Assembly (NCBI RefSeq): GCF_001042905.1
Contig: NZ_JYLB01000003.1
Coordinates: 1 to 64,000 of the forward strand
Length of the DNA: 64,000 nt
Source: Pseudomonas lini
GTDB lineage: Bacteria > Pseudomonadota > Gammaproteobacteria > Pseudomonadales > Pseudomonadaceae
Direction: 5' to 3'
The notes beneath the pieces were generated by a model. The model saw only the letters and a program-made list of their open reading frames with translations, ran no database searches and had not been told where the DNA came from. The number at the start of each line of letters is the position of its first letter. The first letter of the stretch is position 1. Made by a program: the position numbers and the translations under genes. Below, piece by piece: positions 35,465 to 46,520 of the stretch.

Positions 35465-37720
35465 TCATTCCTTGATGCAATCGACGGTGTAGTGCCGTCC
35501 ATTGCCCTCGTCTTCGTGTTGCAAGCCATGCACATCGGCGACAAATCCGGGGAAGCTGCTGTCGAACGTACGGGCAAACTTCAGGTAATCGATGATCGAA
35601 CGGGTCGACTCGGTGAAACGCTCGCCGGGCATGATCAACGGAATCCCCGGCGGGTATGGCACCAGCATTACCGCTGCGATCCGCCCGTCCAGAGCATCGA
35701 TCGAAACAGCCTCAACCTCCCCGCGTACCAATTGATCATAGGCGTCCGCCGGCTTCATCGCGACTTCCGGCAGTACGGTGTACATGCGTTTGAGGTGTTT
35801 GGCCGTGGCGTTGCTGCGATAACAGGCGTGCAATTGATCACACAGATCACGCAAACCCATGCCTTGATAACGGGCAATATTGTGTTGCGCCACGCACGGC
35901 AAACAACTTGCCAGGCTGACGTTGGCGTCGTAACTGCGCTTGAACTCCAGTAATTCGGTCAGCAGCGTGCTCCACTTGCCCTTGGTGATGCCCATGGAGA
36001 ACAGCACCAGGAACGAATACAGCCCGGTCTTTTCCACGACCAGCCCACGCTCCCAGAGGAATTTGCTGACCACCGCCGCCGGAATCCCCCGCGCACTCAG
36101 GGCACCGCCTGCCGTCAAACCCGGCATCACCAGCGTGACCTTGATCGGATCGAGCAGCACATAGTCGTCGGTCACGCCGCCAAAGCCATGCCAATCGGCG
36201 TCGGGTTGCAGCAGCCAGTCTTCGGTGACCACCTGCTCGATACCTTCGGCCGAGGGTGGTTGCCAGATGGAAAACCACCAATCATCAGCGGCGATGTGCT
36301 GACGCAGATTGGCCAGGGCCCGGCGAAAACTCAGGGCCTCGTCGAACATTTCCTGCAACAGCGAACGCCCGGCCGGCCCTTCCATCATCGCCGAGGCCAC
36401 GTCCAGCGAAGCAATGATGCTGTACTGCGGCGAGGTCGAGATATGCATCATGAATGCTTCGTTGAAACGGTCGCGATCCAGCTGCCGCGCACCGCCGTCC
36501 TGAACGTGAATCATCGACGCCTGACTGAACGCCGCCAGTAACTTGTGCGTAGAGTGCGTAGTGAACACCAGCGGGCTGTCTTCGCTGCGAGAGGTGCCCA
36601 TACCGTAACGGCCGGCGAAGAACTCGTGGAATGCCGCGTAGGCGTACCAGGCCTCATCGAAATGCAACACCTCGACGCTGTTGCCCAGGCTCTGCTTGAT
36701 CAGCTCGGCGTTGTAGCACAAGCCGTCGTAAGTCGAGTTGGTCACCACCGCCAACTTGACCTTGGGTTCGCGGCCCTGGGTCAGCGGGCTGGCGTCGATC
36801 TTGGCCTGGATCGATTCGCGGCTGAATTCGCTCAACGGAATCGGGCCGATAATCCCCAGCTCATTGCGCTCCGGGCACAGGTACAGCGGAATCGCGCCGG
36901 TCATGATGATCGAGTGCAACACCGACTTGTGGCAGTTGCGATCCACCAGCACCAGGTCATCGCGGGCCACCATGGAATGCCAGACGATCTTGTTGGCGGT
37001 CGAGGTGCCATTGATCACGAAAAAGGTGTGATCGGCGCCGAAATTGCGCGCGGCTCTCGCTTCCGCCTCGGCCAGAGGGCCGGTGTGATCGAGCAGCGAA
37101 CCGAGCTCGGGCACCGATACCGACAAATCCGAACGCAGGGTGTTTTCCCCGAAGAATTGGTGAAACGCCTGCCCCACCGGGCTCTTGTGATACGCCACGC
37201 CGCCGCCATGGCCGGGGGTATGCCAGGAATAATTGGAGTCAGCGGTGTGCTGCACCAGCGCCTTGAAGAACGGTGGCAACAGACCGTCCAGATATTTGCG
37301 CGCCGCGCGAGCGACCTGACGGGCGAGGAAGGGCACGGTGTCTTCGAACAAATAAAGAATGCCGCGCAACTGATTGAGCTCGGCCATGGCGTCGGCCGGG
37401 GCATTTTCCAGGGTGACCTGTTCGCCCAGGGCAAAGATCGGCAGGTCCGGCGCCCGAACCCGTGCCAGGCGGATCAGCTCGGCCATGTTATGCAGAAGAT
37501 GAGCATTGGTGCTGGCGTCTTCGGCGGCAATCAACATGCAGGAGAGGCCGTGATGAGTCGAGGCGACCAGACGCCCTTCGTTGTAATCGACCGCCGAGAC
37601 GATGCTGAAGCCTTCCTGCTCCAGCTCCCGGGCGATGCCACGCACACGATCACCGGCAACGGTGTCGGCTTTGATGTCGCGGTGGACGATCAGGACCGGG
37701 AATTTCAAATCTTTATACAT
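35465..37720 (-). CDS. ldcA: Lysine decarboxylase (Orn/Lys/Arg decarboxylase family)
   Basis: 751 residues with an N-terminal response-regulator-like wing domain, the PLP-binding core (WHTPGHGGGVAYHKSPVG; NGTSTANKIVWHSMV; the Schiff-base Lys in HSTHKLLAAFSQAS near residue 391) and a C-terminal domain. Length and gene neighbourhood match the P. aeruginosa lysine decarboxylase LdcA, which makes cadaverine in L-lysine breakdown. Orn/Arg specificity cannot be excluded by eye. Confidence 0.88.
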   Translation of the reverse strand: MYKDLKFPVLIVHRDIKADTVAGDRVRGIARELEQEGFSIVSAVDYNEGRLVASTHHGLSCMLIAAEDASTNAHLLHNMAELIRLARVRAPDLPIFALGEQVTLENAPADAMAELNQLRGILYLFEDTVPFLARQVARAARKYLDGLLPPFFKALVQHTADSNYSWHTPGHGGGVAYHKSPVGQAFHQFFGENTLRSDLSVSVPELGSLLDHTGPLAEAEARAARNFGADHTFFVINGTSTANKIVWHSMVARDDLVLVDRNCHKSVLHSIIMTGAIPLYLCPERNELGIIGPIPLSEFSRESIQAKIDASPLTQGREPKVKLAVVTNSTYDGLCYNAELIKQSLGNSVEVLHFDEAWYAYAAFHEFFAGRYGMGTSRSEDSPLVFTTHSTHKLLAAFSQASMIHVQDGGARQLDRDRFNEAFMMHISTSPQYSIIASLDVASAMMEGPAGRSLLQEMFDEALSFRRALANLRQHIAADDWWFSIWQPPSAEGIEQVVTEDWLLQPDADWHGFGGVTDDYVLLDPIKVTLVMPGLTAGGALSARGIPAAVVSKFLWERGLVVEKTGLYSFLVLFSMGITKGKWSTLLTELLEFKRSYDANVSLASCLPCVAQHNIARYQGMGLRDLCDQLHACYRSNATAKHLKRMYTVLPEVAMKPADAYDQLVRGEVEAVSIDALDGRIAAVMLVPYPPGIPLIMPGERFTESTRSIIDYLKFARTFDSSFPGFVADVHGLQHEDEGNGRHYTVDCIKE

Positions 37721-37837
37721 GGGGCTCGGTGTCCTGAGGCGGCAGACCGTGGCCTGCCAATAACCTCAGGGTAGAGGGTTGGAGCGCATGTGGCGAGCGG
37801 GATGCCCTGAAGTGGGGCATTGGTTGCGTTTGCGAAG

Positions 37838-37940
37838 ATCAAAAGATCGCAGCCTGCGGCAGCTCCTACAGGATCGGGGCCACCGTTGATTTGATGCTCG
37901 ACACGGTTGGCGTAGGAGCTGCCGAAGGCTGCGATCTTTT
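37838..37940. repeat. REP-type palindrome
   Basis: Arms of the gatcgcagcctgcggcagctcc type face each other across about 42 bp between the ldcA promoter side and the dnaQ stop. Confidence 0.9.
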
Positions 37941-37947
37941 AAGGCCT

Positions 37948-38706
37948 TTAGGCCTGGGCCTTGGCCTCAGCCAATTGCTGCCACAGCGACGGAGCGCCGG
38001 CGGATTTGGCGATGGCTTCAAGGCGCGCAATGTGCTGGGCCAGATCTTCTTCACTGGCACGGATGATCCGGATCGGCTGACGATCGGCCGGCAGACGACG
38101 GATTTCGGTGGCGGAGTTGTCCGCGCCTTCACCTGAACCATTGCCATCGGACGCATTACCGGCCAGCGACAGGCTGGTCTGGCCGCCGGTCATTGTCAGG
38201 TAAACGTCGGCGAGAATCTCGGAGTCGAGCAACGCGCCGTGCAGCTCACGACCGGAGTTGTCGACGCCATAGCGTTTGCACAAGGCGTCGAGGCTGTTGC
38301 GCTGCCCCGGGTGACGTTCCCGGGCCATCATCAGGGTGTCGAGGATCGAGCAGTGTTGCGTGATGTCCGCGCGTTCGTGGTGGCCCATCAGGGCGAATTC
38401 GTTGTTGATGAAGCCAACGTCGAACGCCGCGTTATGGATGATCAGCTGCGCGCCCTTGATGAACTCGAAGAACTCATCGGCCACTTCAGTGAAACGCGGC
38501 TTGCCCACCAGGAATTCGTTAGTGATGCCGTGGACGCCGATGGCGCCTTCGTCACTTTCGCGATCCGGTTGCAGGTAAACGTGGAAATGCCGGCCGGTCA
38601 GGCGCCGACCGATCAACTCGACACAACCGATTTCGATAATCCGGTGGCCGTCGGTCACCGGCATGCCGGTGGTTTCGGTATCGAGTACAACGGATCTGGT
38701 GGCCAT
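37948..38706 (-). CDS. dnaQ: DNA polymerase III epsilon subunit (3'-5' proofreading exonuclease)
   Basis: 252 residues. DEDDh exonuclease motifs: Exo I LDTETTGM near residue 9, Exo II HNAAFDVGFINNEF near 95, Exo III HGALLDSEILADVY near 160. The C-terminal part of about 60 residues should bind the alpha subunit. It proofreads the replicative polymerase. Divergent or separately transcribed from rnhA, with a REP between them. Confidence 0.96.
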   Translation of the reverse strand: MATRSVVLDTETTGMPVTDGHRIIEIGCVELIGRRLTGRHFHVYLQPDRESDEGAIGVHGITNEFLVGKPRFTEVADEFFEFIKGAQLIIHNAAFDVGFINNEFALMGHHERADITQHCSILDTLMMARERHPGQRNSLDALCKRYGVDNSGRELHGALLDSEILADVYLTMTGGQTSLSLAGNASDGNGSGEGADNSATEIRRLPADRQPIRIIRASEEDLAQHIARLEAIAKSAGAPSLWQQLAEAKAQA

Positions 38707-38825
38707 CAGTGCTCAGCTCTCAACGGGTCAATCGTGCAAAAGCGGCGATGTTAACACGCTCGCGGGATCCAGCGCGCCGCCAGACAACCGGCTACCACGA
38801 CCTTGGTACTGTGAACACGGTCCCT

Positions 38826-38920
38826 GTAGGAGCTGCCGAAGGCTGCGATCTTTTGATCTTGTTTTTTTCGGAGCCGCTGAAGATCAAGATCAAAAGATCG
38901 CAGCCTCCGGCAGCTCCTAC
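38826..38920. repeat. REP-type palindrome
   Basis: Arms gtaggagctgccgaaggctg and inverse lie across about 35 bp between dnaQ and rnhA. Confidence 0.9.
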
Positions 38921-38937
38921 GGGGGGATCGCGCGGCT

Positions 38938-39390
38938 TTAGGCCTGCTTGTACCCACGCACTTCATCAACGCCACGGTTGGCCAGTTGGTCAGCCCGTTC
39001 GTTGCCGTGATGGCCGATGTGCCCGCGTACCCATTTCCAGGTGACGTTGTGGCGGTTGACCTGTTCGTCGAGCAGCTTCCACAGATCGGCGTTTTTTACC
39101 GGTTCCTTGGCCGCGGTTTTCCAGCCGCGTTTCTTCCAGTTGGCCATCCACTCGTTGATGCCTTTCATCACGTACTGGGAGTCGGTCACCAGCAGCACAT
39201 CGCAGGAGCGTTTGAGTTCTTCCAGGCCACGGATCGCGCCCATCAACTCCATGCGGTTGTTGGTGGTGTTGGCTTCGCCGCCCCAGAGTTCTTTTTCAAC
39301 GCCCTTGCATACCAGCAACGCACCCCAGCCGCCCGGGCCAGGGTTGCCCTTACAGGCGCCATCGGTGAAGAGTTCTACGCTATCGCTCAT
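38938..39390 (-). CDS. rnhA: Ribonuclease HI
   Basis: 150 residues with the acidic active site: Asp10 in [12 protein letters not shown], Glu near 48 in NNRMELMGA, Asp near 70 in VTDSQYV and Asp near 134 in [11 protein letters not shown], with the conserved His in GHIGHHGN. It removes RNA from RNA-DNA hybrids. Same direction as the methyltransferase upstream, 92 bp apart. Confidence 0.97.
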   Translation of the reverse strand: MSDSVELFTDGACKGNPGPGGWGALLVCKGVEKELWGGEANTTNNRMELMGAIRGLEELKRSCDVLLVTDSQYVMKGINEWMANWKKRGWKTAAKEPVKNADLWKLLDEQVNRHNVTWKWVRGHIGHHGNERADQLANRGVDEVRGYKQA

Positions 39391-39482
39391 GCCAATCTAT
39401 CCAGAAAATGCGGTGGCTCGCCGATCGGTGACCGACGATGCCCAAGGCCGGGGCGAACCCGGCCGGGAAAATAAAATGTGTA

Positions 39483-40241
39483 CTACGGTTCGAGGTGACG
39501 ACGGTTGACCTTGGCCATCGGCAATGGAATCAGCTTGCCCATCGGTTCGCGCCGTTCCTGACGCACCGGCCGCAGGCCTACCACGATCTTGCGCGCGACC
39601 AATAAATAGAAGCCACCACCCGACAATTGCCAGTCACCGGCCTTGCGCTCCCAACCGGCCAGACGGGCTTGCCAGGCAGGCGACGCAAGCGGCGGACGAT
39701 AGCACCCGAAGCGGCGTTTCTCCAGCGCGAAGCCCAGCAGGTTCAGCCAGTCAGCAACCCGCGACGGCGAAATGCAGCGGGCCTTGCGCAAGGCGTCATG
39801 GGCGAACACATGACGCAGGCCCCAGCTGCTCCAGGGGTTGATTCCGACAATCAGCAGATGCCCGCCAGGCCGAACACTGCTCGCCGCTTCGCGCAGCAAA
39901 CCGTGGGGCGACAGGCAGAAATCCAGCCCGTGCTGCAACACCACCACATCGGCGGCGTGCTCGCTCAAAGGCCAGGCCTGCTCTTCGCAGACGATCTCGA
40001 CCCCCGGCAACGGCGCACCGAGCCGCACATTGCGCTGGACCTGCGGCGCCGACGGCGGTGTCTGCGCCGAAGGGCCGTAATGCACCAGGTAGCCGCCGAA
40101 GAAGCGCCCCAACTCGTCTTCGAGCATGCGTCGTTCTTCGTCCAGCAGAAATTGCCCGATGGGCCCGGACAGCCATTCACGGGCCGCGCTGATCAATGTC
40201 AGCCACTCAGGATCGGCCTGAGCGAACGCTTTATCGGTCAT
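39483..40241 (-). CDS. Class I SAM-dependent methyltransferase
   Basis: 252 residues. The order [10 protein letters not shown]..., [12 protein letters not shown] and [21 protein letters not shown] fits the Methyltransf_11-like core, though the first glycine-rich SAM motif is weak. The start [13 protein letters not shown] has GGAG 6 bp upstream. It sits between rnhA and divergent gloB, as in other pseudomonads by recall. Target unknown. Confidence 0.85.
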   Translation of the reverse strand: MTDKAFAQADPEWLTLISAAREWLSGPIGQFLLDEERRMLEDELGRFFGGYLVHYGPSAQTPPSAPQVQRNVRLGAPLPGVEIVCEEQAWPLSEHAADVVVLQHGLDFCLSPHGLLREAASSVRPGGHLLIVGINPWSSWGLRHVFAHDALRKARCISPSRVADWLNLLGFALEKRRFGCYRPPLASPAWQARLAGWERKAGDWQLSGGGFYLLVARKIVVGLRPVRQERREPMGKLIPLPMAKVNRRHLEP

Positions 40242-40306
40242 TGCATTCTCCAACGCGCCAGGAAGTTCTAAGATGCGCCAATGTTTTCCGCTTGGCGAAT
40301 CCGACG

Positions 40307-41074
40307 ATGATACAGATCAGTGCCCTGCCCGCCTTCACCGACAACTACATCTGGTTGTTACAAGACCACAGCACCCAGCGCTGCGCCGTGGTCGACCCGG
40401 GCGATGCCGCGCCAGTACAAGCCTGGCTCGCGGCGCACCCGGGTTGGGTGTTAAGCGATATTTTGATCACTCATCACCATCATGACCATGTCGGCGGCGT
40501 CGAGCGGCTGAAAAAAGCGACAGACGCGACAGTCTACGGCCCGGCCAGCGAAAGCATCCCGGCGCGGGACGTGGCGCTCAAGGATAATGACCGCATCAGC
40601 GTGCTGGGCTGGGACTTCGACGTCATCCAGGTACCGGGCCATACCCTTGGGCACATTGCCTTTTATCATCAGGGCCATTTGTTTTGCGGCGACACCCTGT
40701 TCGCCGCCGGTTGCGGACGGTTATTCGAAGGCACGCCCGAGCAAATGCATCACTCGCTGAGCCGCCTCGCAGCGCTGCCCGAAGACACGCTGGTCTACTG
40801 CACTCACGAGTACACCCTGAGCAATCTGAAGTTCGCCGCAGCAGTCGAACCGAACAACCCCGATACCCTCGAACGACTGGCCAAAGTCACCCGGCAACGC
40901 GACGCCGAAATAATGACGTTGCCTTCGACGCTGGCACTGGAAAAGCTCACTAATCCGTTTTTGCGTACCGGAGAAACATCCGTTAAAGAAAAAGTGGACG
41001 AACGGAATGGTACTGATAACCGGGCTCCGAGTGCGGTTTTTGCTGCTCTTCGAGCGTGGAAAGATACGTTCTAG
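40307..41074 (+). CDS. gloB: Hydroxyacylglutathione hydrolase (glyoxalase II)
   Basis: 255 residues. The binuclear metal site [10 protein letters not shown] near residue 53, then GHTLGHIAF near 110, [16 protein letters not shown] near 127 and the C-terminal [13 protein letters not shown] match the family. It hydrolyses S-lactoylglutathione in methylglyoxal detoxification. The ATG chosen gives the family start [16 protein letters not shown]. Confidence 0.96.
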   Translation: MIQISALPAFTDNYIWLLQDHSTQRCAVVDPGDAAPVQAWLAAHPGWVLSDILITHHHHDHVGGVERLKKATDATVYGPASESIPARDVALKDNDRISVLGWDFDVIQVPGHTLGHIAFYHQGHLFCGDTLFAAGCGRLFEGTPEQMHHSLSRLAALPEDTLVYCTHEYTLSNLKFAAAVEPNNPDTLERLAKVTRQRDAEIMTLPSTLALEKLTNPFLRTGETSVKEKVDERNGTDNRAPSAVFAALRAWKDTF

Positions 41075-41173
41075 GGAGGCTGCTTGATGATACAAAAATT
41101 CTGAATGGTTGACCGCAGGGGGTGCGCTTTCTAGAATCGCCCGACATTTTTGCCCGGAACTTACTTCCAGCCA

Positions 41174-42628
41174 ATGTCGTCACCTATTCGTAAAGCCATC
41201 AATTCAGACGCATTGACCCGCTTGGCTCAAGCCATCGCGGTGGCTGTGTCCGCCACTTTGGCGGGCTGTTCCAGCCATGTGCCGCAGACCGAAGCGACAC
41301 ACACTCCGAATATCGCCGCTCGAGCCAAGCAAAAACCCATCTGGCTCAGCGAGAAACCAACACCGCAAATTCCACAGGACGTCTGGGAGCGCATGCGCCA
41401 AGGCTTCCAGTTGCAGGACAACCTGGGGGTCAACCCGCGCATCGAGCAACAGCGCCTGTGGTTCGCCAGTAATCCGTCCTTCCTCGAAAACGCCGGCGAA
41501 CGCGGCAGCCTCTACATTCACTACATCGTCGAACGCCTTGAAGAACGCAACATGCCGCTGGAACTGGCGCTGTTGCCGGTGATTGAAAGCGCCTACAACC
41601 CAATGGCCTATTCCCGGGCCAACGCGGTGGGTCTTTGGCAATTCATTCCTTCCACCGGGCGTTACTTCAACCTGCGTCAGACCCGCTTCTACGATGGCCG
41701 TCGCGACATCACCGCCTCGACCACCGCGGCGATGGATTACCTGACCCGCCTGCACGACATGTTCAACGGCGACTGGCTGCTGGCCCTGGCGGCCTACAAC
41801 GCTGGCGAAGGTACGGTCAGCCGGGCCATCGAGCGCAACGAACGACTCGGCCTGCCGACCGACTACTGGAACCTGCCGCTACCCGCAGAAACCCAGGCCT
41901 ATGTGCCGAAGCTTCTGGCGTTGTCGCAAGTGGTCCTGGCGCCCGAAGCCTATGGCGTGAACCTCAACCCGATTGCCAACGAACCGTACTTCCAGGTCGT
42001 CGAAATCAACCAGCGCATGGACCTGTCCAAGGTTGCCGCGGTGGCCAACATCGACGAAGACGAACTGTTCCAGCTCAACCCGGCCTTCAAGCAGCGCACC
42101 ACCATTGACGGCCCCCAGCATCTGCTGGTGCCAACGTCCAAGGCGCAACTGCTGACCGCCAGCCTGTCGACCATGCGTCCTGACGAGCTGATCAGCCAGC
42201 GATCGCTCAAGCCAGTGTTCGAAGGGGCAGACGAGAGCGAAATCGCCAGCCTCAAGCGCGCCTATCGAGTCAAACGCGGCGACAATCTGGGCACCATTGC
42301 CAAGGCCAACAAGGTCGACATCAAGGACCTGCAACGCTGGAACAAACTGACTGGCAAGAACCTCAAGGTCGGCCAGACTTTGGTGATGCAGGACACCACC
42401 AAGCGCAAATCCGGGCGCGTCAACACCGTGGTCGCGGCGAACAGCAAGGCGAACGGCAAGGTTACAAACAAGACGCAACAGACCCAATACAAGGTCAAGC
42501 AAGGCGATTCGCTGTACATGGTCGCCAAACGTTTCAACGTTGAAATGCAGCACCTCAAGCGCTGGAACCCTCGAGTTGGCCAGGCGCTGAAGCCGGGGCA
42601 GATGCTGACGGTTGCTTCGCCGAATTAA
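41174..42628 (+). CDS. mltD: Membrane-bound lytic murein transglycosylase D
   Basis: 484 residues. A lipoprotein signal with the lipobox LAGC near residue 30 is followed by an SLT domain with the catalytic Glu in LLPVIESAYNP and VGLWQFIPSTGRY, and at least two LysM peptidoglycan-binding repeats at the C-terminus (YRVKRGDNLGTIAKANKV and YKVKQGDSLYMVAKRFNV). It cleaves peptidoglycan glycan strands from the outer membrane side. Downstream of gloB in the usual order. Confidence 0.95.
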   Translation: MSSPIRKAINSDALTRLAQAIAVAVSATLAGCSSHVPQTEATHTPNIAARAKQKPIWLSEKPTPQIPQDVWERMRQGFQLQDNLGVNPRIEQQRLWFASNPSFLENAGERGSLYIHYIVERLEERNMPLELALLPVIESAYNPMAYSRANAVGLWQFIPSTGRYFNLRQTRFYDGRRDITASTTAAMDYLTRLHDMFNGDWLLALAAYNAGEGTVSRAIERNERLGLPTDYWNLPLPAETQAYVPKLLALSQVVLAPEAYGVNLNPIANEPYFQVVEINQRMDLSKVAAVANIDEDELFQLNPAFKQRTTIDGPQHLLVPTSKAQLLTASLSTMRPDELISQRSLKPVFEGADESEIASLKRAYRVKRGDNLGTIAKANKVDIKDLQRWNKLTGKNLKVGQTLVMQDTTKRKSGRVNTVVAANSKANGKVTNKTQQTQYKVKQGDSLYMVAKRFNVEMQHLKRWNPRVGQALKPGQMLTVASPN

Positions 42629-42642
42629 AATTGTGTGCTGCT

Positions 42643-42746
42643 GAAAAGATCGCAGCCTTCGGCAGCTCCTACAGAATGCGTACATCCAATCAATCGCGGG
42701 TGTACATGATCGATGTAGGAGCTGCCGCAGGCTGCGATCTTTTTTT
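42643..42746. repeat. REP-type palindrome
   Basis: Arms gaaaagatcgcagccttcgg and inverse lie about 42 bp apart. The T-run at its right end (ctttttttat) means it can also act as an intrinsic terminator for mltD. Confidence 0.88.
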
Positions 42747-42845
42747 ATGCCTGGACATCGCTTTCAGCCCCCGTCTTTTTCCTGTCGATACAAGCTGTTA
42801 CTGTACGGCCCACAAAGCCCAAGCCGCCTGGATCGGATCTCTGAC

Positions 42846-44678
42846 TTGAAGCGTCCCCTCCTCCTGCTCCTGATCAGCCTGGCCTTGAGCTCCCCCGCAA
42901 GCGCGACGATCAGCGAAAGCCATGGTTATGCGCAGTTCGGCACGCTCAAGTACCCGGCCAGATTTACCCACTTCGACTGGGTCAACCCGCAAGCGCCCAA
43001 GGGCGGTACGTTGCGGGTGATGGCGTTTGGCACCTTCGATACGCTCAACCCTTACACATTCAAGGGCTCGAGCCCGGTTTCCACCGGCAACTTCCTGCAA
43101 TACGGCATCAACGAACTCAATGAACCGCTGATGGTCGGCACCGGCCAATACGCGCCGTCCGGCGATGAGCCGACCTCCAGTTATGGCCTGATTGCCCAAT
43201 CGGTGGAATACAGCGAAGACCGCAGCTGGGTGGTGTTCAACCTGCGCCCCGAAGCGCGTTTCCACGATGGCACGCCGATCACCGCTTACGACGTGGCGTT
43301 CTCTTACCGTCTGCTGCTCAAGGAAGGTCATCCGCAATACCGCACCAATCTTCAGGAAGTGTCGCGGGTGGATATCCTCAACCCGCGGCGCATCCGTTTC
43401 GTCTTCAAACGCTCCGGTAATCCGCTGCTGATCCTGCGCCTGGGCGAGTTGCCGGTGTTGCCCCAGCATTACTGGGAAGGTCGCGACTTCAAGGCCACCA
43501 CCTTCGAGCCGCCATTGGGCAGCGGGCCATATCGCATCACCTCGGTAGCGCCCGGGCGGCAGATCGTCTTCGAACGGGTCAAGGATTACTGGGGCAAAGA
43601 CCTGCCGGTCAATCGCGGCAAGTACAACGTCGATCGCATGGAAGTCGAGTTCTACCGTGACAGTGACGTGGCTTTCGAAGCGTTCAAGGCCGGTGAGTTC
43701 GACATCTACATCGAACACCAGGCGAAGAACTGGGCCAACGGTTACAACTTCCCGGCCGTGCGCCGTGGCGAGGTGATCAAGGCGCAAATCGCGCATCAGA
43801 TCCCGACCCAGAGCCAAGGCCTGTTCATGAACACCCGGCGACCGGCCTTCGCCGAGGCCAAGGTCCGCGAAGCGCTGGGGCTGATGTTCGACTTCGAGTG
43901 GACCAACCGCACGCTGTTCAGCGGTGCCTACAAGCGCGCCATGAGTTATTACCCCAACAGCGAGTTCTCCGCCACCGGGCTACCGGTCGGTCACGAATGG
44001 CTGTTGCTCAAGCCCTATCGCGATCAGTTGCCCGCCAAGCTGCTCACCGAGCCGTTCAGCCTGCCGCAGACCGAAGGCCGCGGCATTCCGCGGGAAACCA
44101 TGCGCAAGGCCCTGGAGCTGCTCGCCGAGGCCGGCTGGAAGCTCAGCGGTCAGCGGCTACAGAACACCATCGGCCAACCGTTGCGCTTCGAGATCCTGCT
44201 GGTCAACCCGAACCTGGAACGCATCCTTCAGCCCTACGTCGAGAACCTCGCCAGCATCGGCATCGATGCACGGCTGCGCACGGTCGATCGCGCCCAGTAC
44301 AAACAGCGCCTCGATCAGTTCGATTTCGACATGATCCTGATGACCCTCAACCAGACCCTCAGCCCGGGCCTGGAGCAATGGCAGTACTTCCACTCCAGCC
44401 AGGTCGGGGTCAAGGGCAGCAAGAATTACGCAGGTATCGCCAACCTGGTGGTCGACCATTTGCTCGAACAACTGCTCGCTGCCCAAACCCGCGATGCACA
44501 AGTCGCCGCCGGCAAGGCACTCGACCGTGTGCTGCTGTGGCAGCACTACATCATTCCCAACTGGTACCTCAATTATCACCGCCTGGCCTACCGCAACCGG
44601 TTCGCCTTCGTCACCACGCCGCCCTACACCCTGGGCCTGAGCGCGTGGTGGCTGAAATCTTCGGAGAAAGATCGATGA
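42846..44678 (+). CDS. nppA1: Peptide ABC transporter, solute-binding protein 1 (NppA1-like)
   Basis: About 610 residues from a TTG start that opens a clean signal peptide (KRPLLLLLISLALSSPASA). The mature protein is SBP family 5 (YejA/OppA type): [33 protein letters not shown] and GPYRITSVAPGRQ. Two such genes before one permease/ATPase set match the P. aeruginosa nppA1A2BCD importer of peptides and peptidyl nucleosides by recall. An ATG at 42747 lies in the REP and gives no signal peptide. Confidence 0.85.
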   Translation: MKRPLLLLLISLALSSPASATISESHGYAQFGTLKYPARFTHFDWVNPQAPKGGTLRVMAFGTFDTLNPYTFKGSSPVSTGNFLQYGINELNEPLMVGTGQYAPSGDEPTSSYGLIAQSVEYSEDRSWVVFNLRPEARFHDGTPITAYDVAFSYRLLLKEGHPQYRTNLQEVSRVDILNPRRIRFVFKRSGNPLLILRLGELPVLPQHYWEGRDFKATTFEPPLGSGPYRITSVAPGRQIVFERVKDYWGKDLPVNRGKYNVDRMEVEFYRDSDVAFEAFKAGEFDIYIEHQAKNWANGYNFPAVRRGEVIKAQIAHQIPTQSQGLFMNTRRPAFAEAKVREALGLMFDFEWTNRTLFSGAYKRAMSYYPNSEFSATGLPVGHEWLLLKPYRDQLPAKLLTEPFSLPQTEGRGIPRETMRKALELLAEAGWKLSGQRLQNTIGQPLRFEILLVNPNLERILQPYVENLASIGIDARLRTVDRAQYKQRLDQFDFDMILMTLNQTLSPGLEQWQYFHSSQVGVKGSKNYAGIANLVVDHLLEQLLAAQTRDAQVAAGKALDRVLLWQHYIIPNWYLNYHRLAYRNRFAFVTTPPYTLGLSAWWLKSSEKDR

Positions 44679-46516
44679 AACCCGTACGCGCCCTGCTCTT
44701 GCAGGCCAGCGGTCTGTTGTTCGCCGGGCTGGCCTGCGCCGCCCCGCAACATGCCCTGACCCTGTACAACGAGCCGCCGAAATACCCGGCCAATTTCAAA
44801 CATTTCGATTACGTGAACCCTGACGCGCCCAAGGGCGGGATCTTCCGCCAGGCCGGCTTCGGTGGCTTCGACAGCCTCAACCCGTTCATCAACAAAGGCG
44901 TGCCGGCCGACGACATCAGCATGATCTACGACACCCTGGCCAAACAGGGTCTGGATGAGCCGTTTACCGAATACGGCCTGATCGCCGGCAAAATCGAAAA
45001 AGCCCCGGACAACAGCTGGGTGCGCTTCTACCTGCGTCCCGAAGCACGCTTCCACGACGGTCACCCGATACGTGCCGAAGACGTGGTGTTCAGCTTCCAG
45101 ACCCTGACCAAGGACGGCGCCCCGCTCTACCGCGTCTATTACAGTGACGTGGAAGAAGTGGTCGTCGAAGACCCGCTTAAAGTGCTGTTCAAGTTCAAGC
45201 ACAAAAACAACCGTGAATTGCCGCTGATCCTCGGGCAACTGCCGGTACTGCCCAAGCATTGGTGGGCCACTCGCGACTTCACCAAGGGCAACCTGGAACT
45301 GCCGCTGGGCAGCGGCCCGTACAAAGTCAGCGAAGTGAAGGCCGGGCGTTCGGTGCGCTATGAGCGGGTCAAGGATTACTGGGGCAAGGACCTGCCGGTC
45401 AATCGCGGCTTCTACAACTTCGACGTACTGACCACCGACTATTACCGCGACAACACCGTCGCGCTGGAAGCGCTCAAGGCCGGTCAGTTCGACTACTGGC
45501 TGGAATCGGCCGCAAAAAACTGGGCCAAGGCCTACAACATTCCGGCGGTGACCGAAGGTCGGCTGATCAAGGAAGAGATCGCCAACGGCAACCCCACCGG
45601 CATGCAAGGCTTCGTGTTCAACCTGCGCCGCCCGGTGTTTCAGGATGTGCGCGTGCGTCAGGCACTGACCCTGTTGCTGGACTTCGAATGGACCAACAAG
45701 CAACTGTTCAACGGCGCCTACGCGCGCACCCGCAGTTACTTCGAAAACTCGGAAATGGCCGCCACCGGCCTGCCGGATGCCGATCAACTGGCAATCCTCG
45801 ATCCATTCCGTGGCAAGCTTCCCGAGCAAGTGTTCAGCGAAGCGTTCCAGAACCCGGTAACCGACGCCAGCGGCATGATCCGCACCCAGCAGCGCAAGGC
45901 CTATCAACTGCTGCAAGAGGCCGGCTGGCGGATCGTCGACGACAAAATGGTCGACGCCACCGGCAAACCGGTGACCATCGAGTTCCTGCTGGCCCAGACC
46001 GAGTTCGAGCGGATACTGCTGCCGTTCAAGCGCAACCTCAGTGATTTGGGCATTGATCTGGTGATCCGTCGGGTCGACGTCTCGCAATACATCAACCGCG
46101 TGCGCTCCCGGGACTTTGACATGATTGTCGGCAGCTTCCCGCAGTCCAACTCGCCGGGTAACGAGCAGCGTGAGTTCTGGATGACCGACGCAGCCGACAA
46201 ACCGGGCAGCCGCAACTCCATGGGCCTGAAAGACCCGGTGGTGGACCAACTGGTCGAGCAACTGATCAACGCCGATTCGCGCCAAAGCCTGGTGGCCCAT
46301 GCCCGGGCGCTGGACCGGGTGCTGCAATGGGGCTATTACGTGATCCCCAACTGGCACATCAAGACCTGGCGCGTGGCGTACTGGAACCACATCGGCCACC
46401 CGAAGGTTTCGCCCAAATATGACATTGGCATCAATACCTGGTGGGTCAAGCCCAACGCGACAGTGCCGATAGAAGTCGAAACCAAACTGCAAGCCGACCC
46501 TGCGGGCACGGAGTAA
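44675..46516 (+). CDS. nppA2: Peptide ABC transporter, solute-binding protein 2 (NppA2-like)
   Basis: 613 residues, a paralogue of the preceding gene (shared [40 protein letters not shown]). Signal peptide [22 protein letters not shown]. The start overlaps the nppA1 stop (ATGA) and has GGAG 8 bp upstream. It should deliver peptides to the NppBC permease, perhaps with a range different from NppA1. Confidence 0.88.
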   Translation: MKPVRALLLQASGLLFAGLACAAPQHALTLYNEPPKYPANFKHFDYVNPDAPKGGIFRQAGFGGFDSLNPFINKGVPADDISMIYDTLAKQGLDEPFTEYGLIAGKIEKAPDNSWVRFYLRPEARFHDGHPIRAEDVVFSFQTLTKDGAPLYRVYYSDVEEVVVEDPLKVLFKFKHKNNRELPLILGQLPVLPKHWWATRDFTKGNLELPLGSGPYKVSEVKAGRSVRYERVKDYWGKDLPVNRGFYNFDVLTTDYYRDNTVALEALKAGQFDYWLESAAKNWAKAYNIPAVTEGRLIKEEIANGNPTGMQGFVFNLRRPVFQDVRVRQALTLLLDFEWTNKQLFNGAYARTRSYFENSEMAATGLPDADQLAILDPFRGKLPEQVFSEAFQNPVTDASGMIRTQQRKAYQLLQEAGWRIVDDKMVDATGKPVTIEFLLAQTEFERILLPFKRNLSDLGIDLVIRRVDVSQYINRVRSRDFDMIVGSFPQSNSPGNEQREFWMTDAADKPGSRNSMGLKDPVVDQLVEQLINADSRQSLVAHARALDRVLQWGYYVIPNWHIKTWRVAYWNHIGHPKVSPKYDIGINTWWVKPNATVPIEVETKLQADPAGTE

Positions 46517-46520
46517 TCAG

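Noticed and set aside
44624..46492. A 622-codon minus-strand open frame antisense to nppA2
   Set aside because: Shadow of a GC-rich gene with clear SBP motifs on the other strand.
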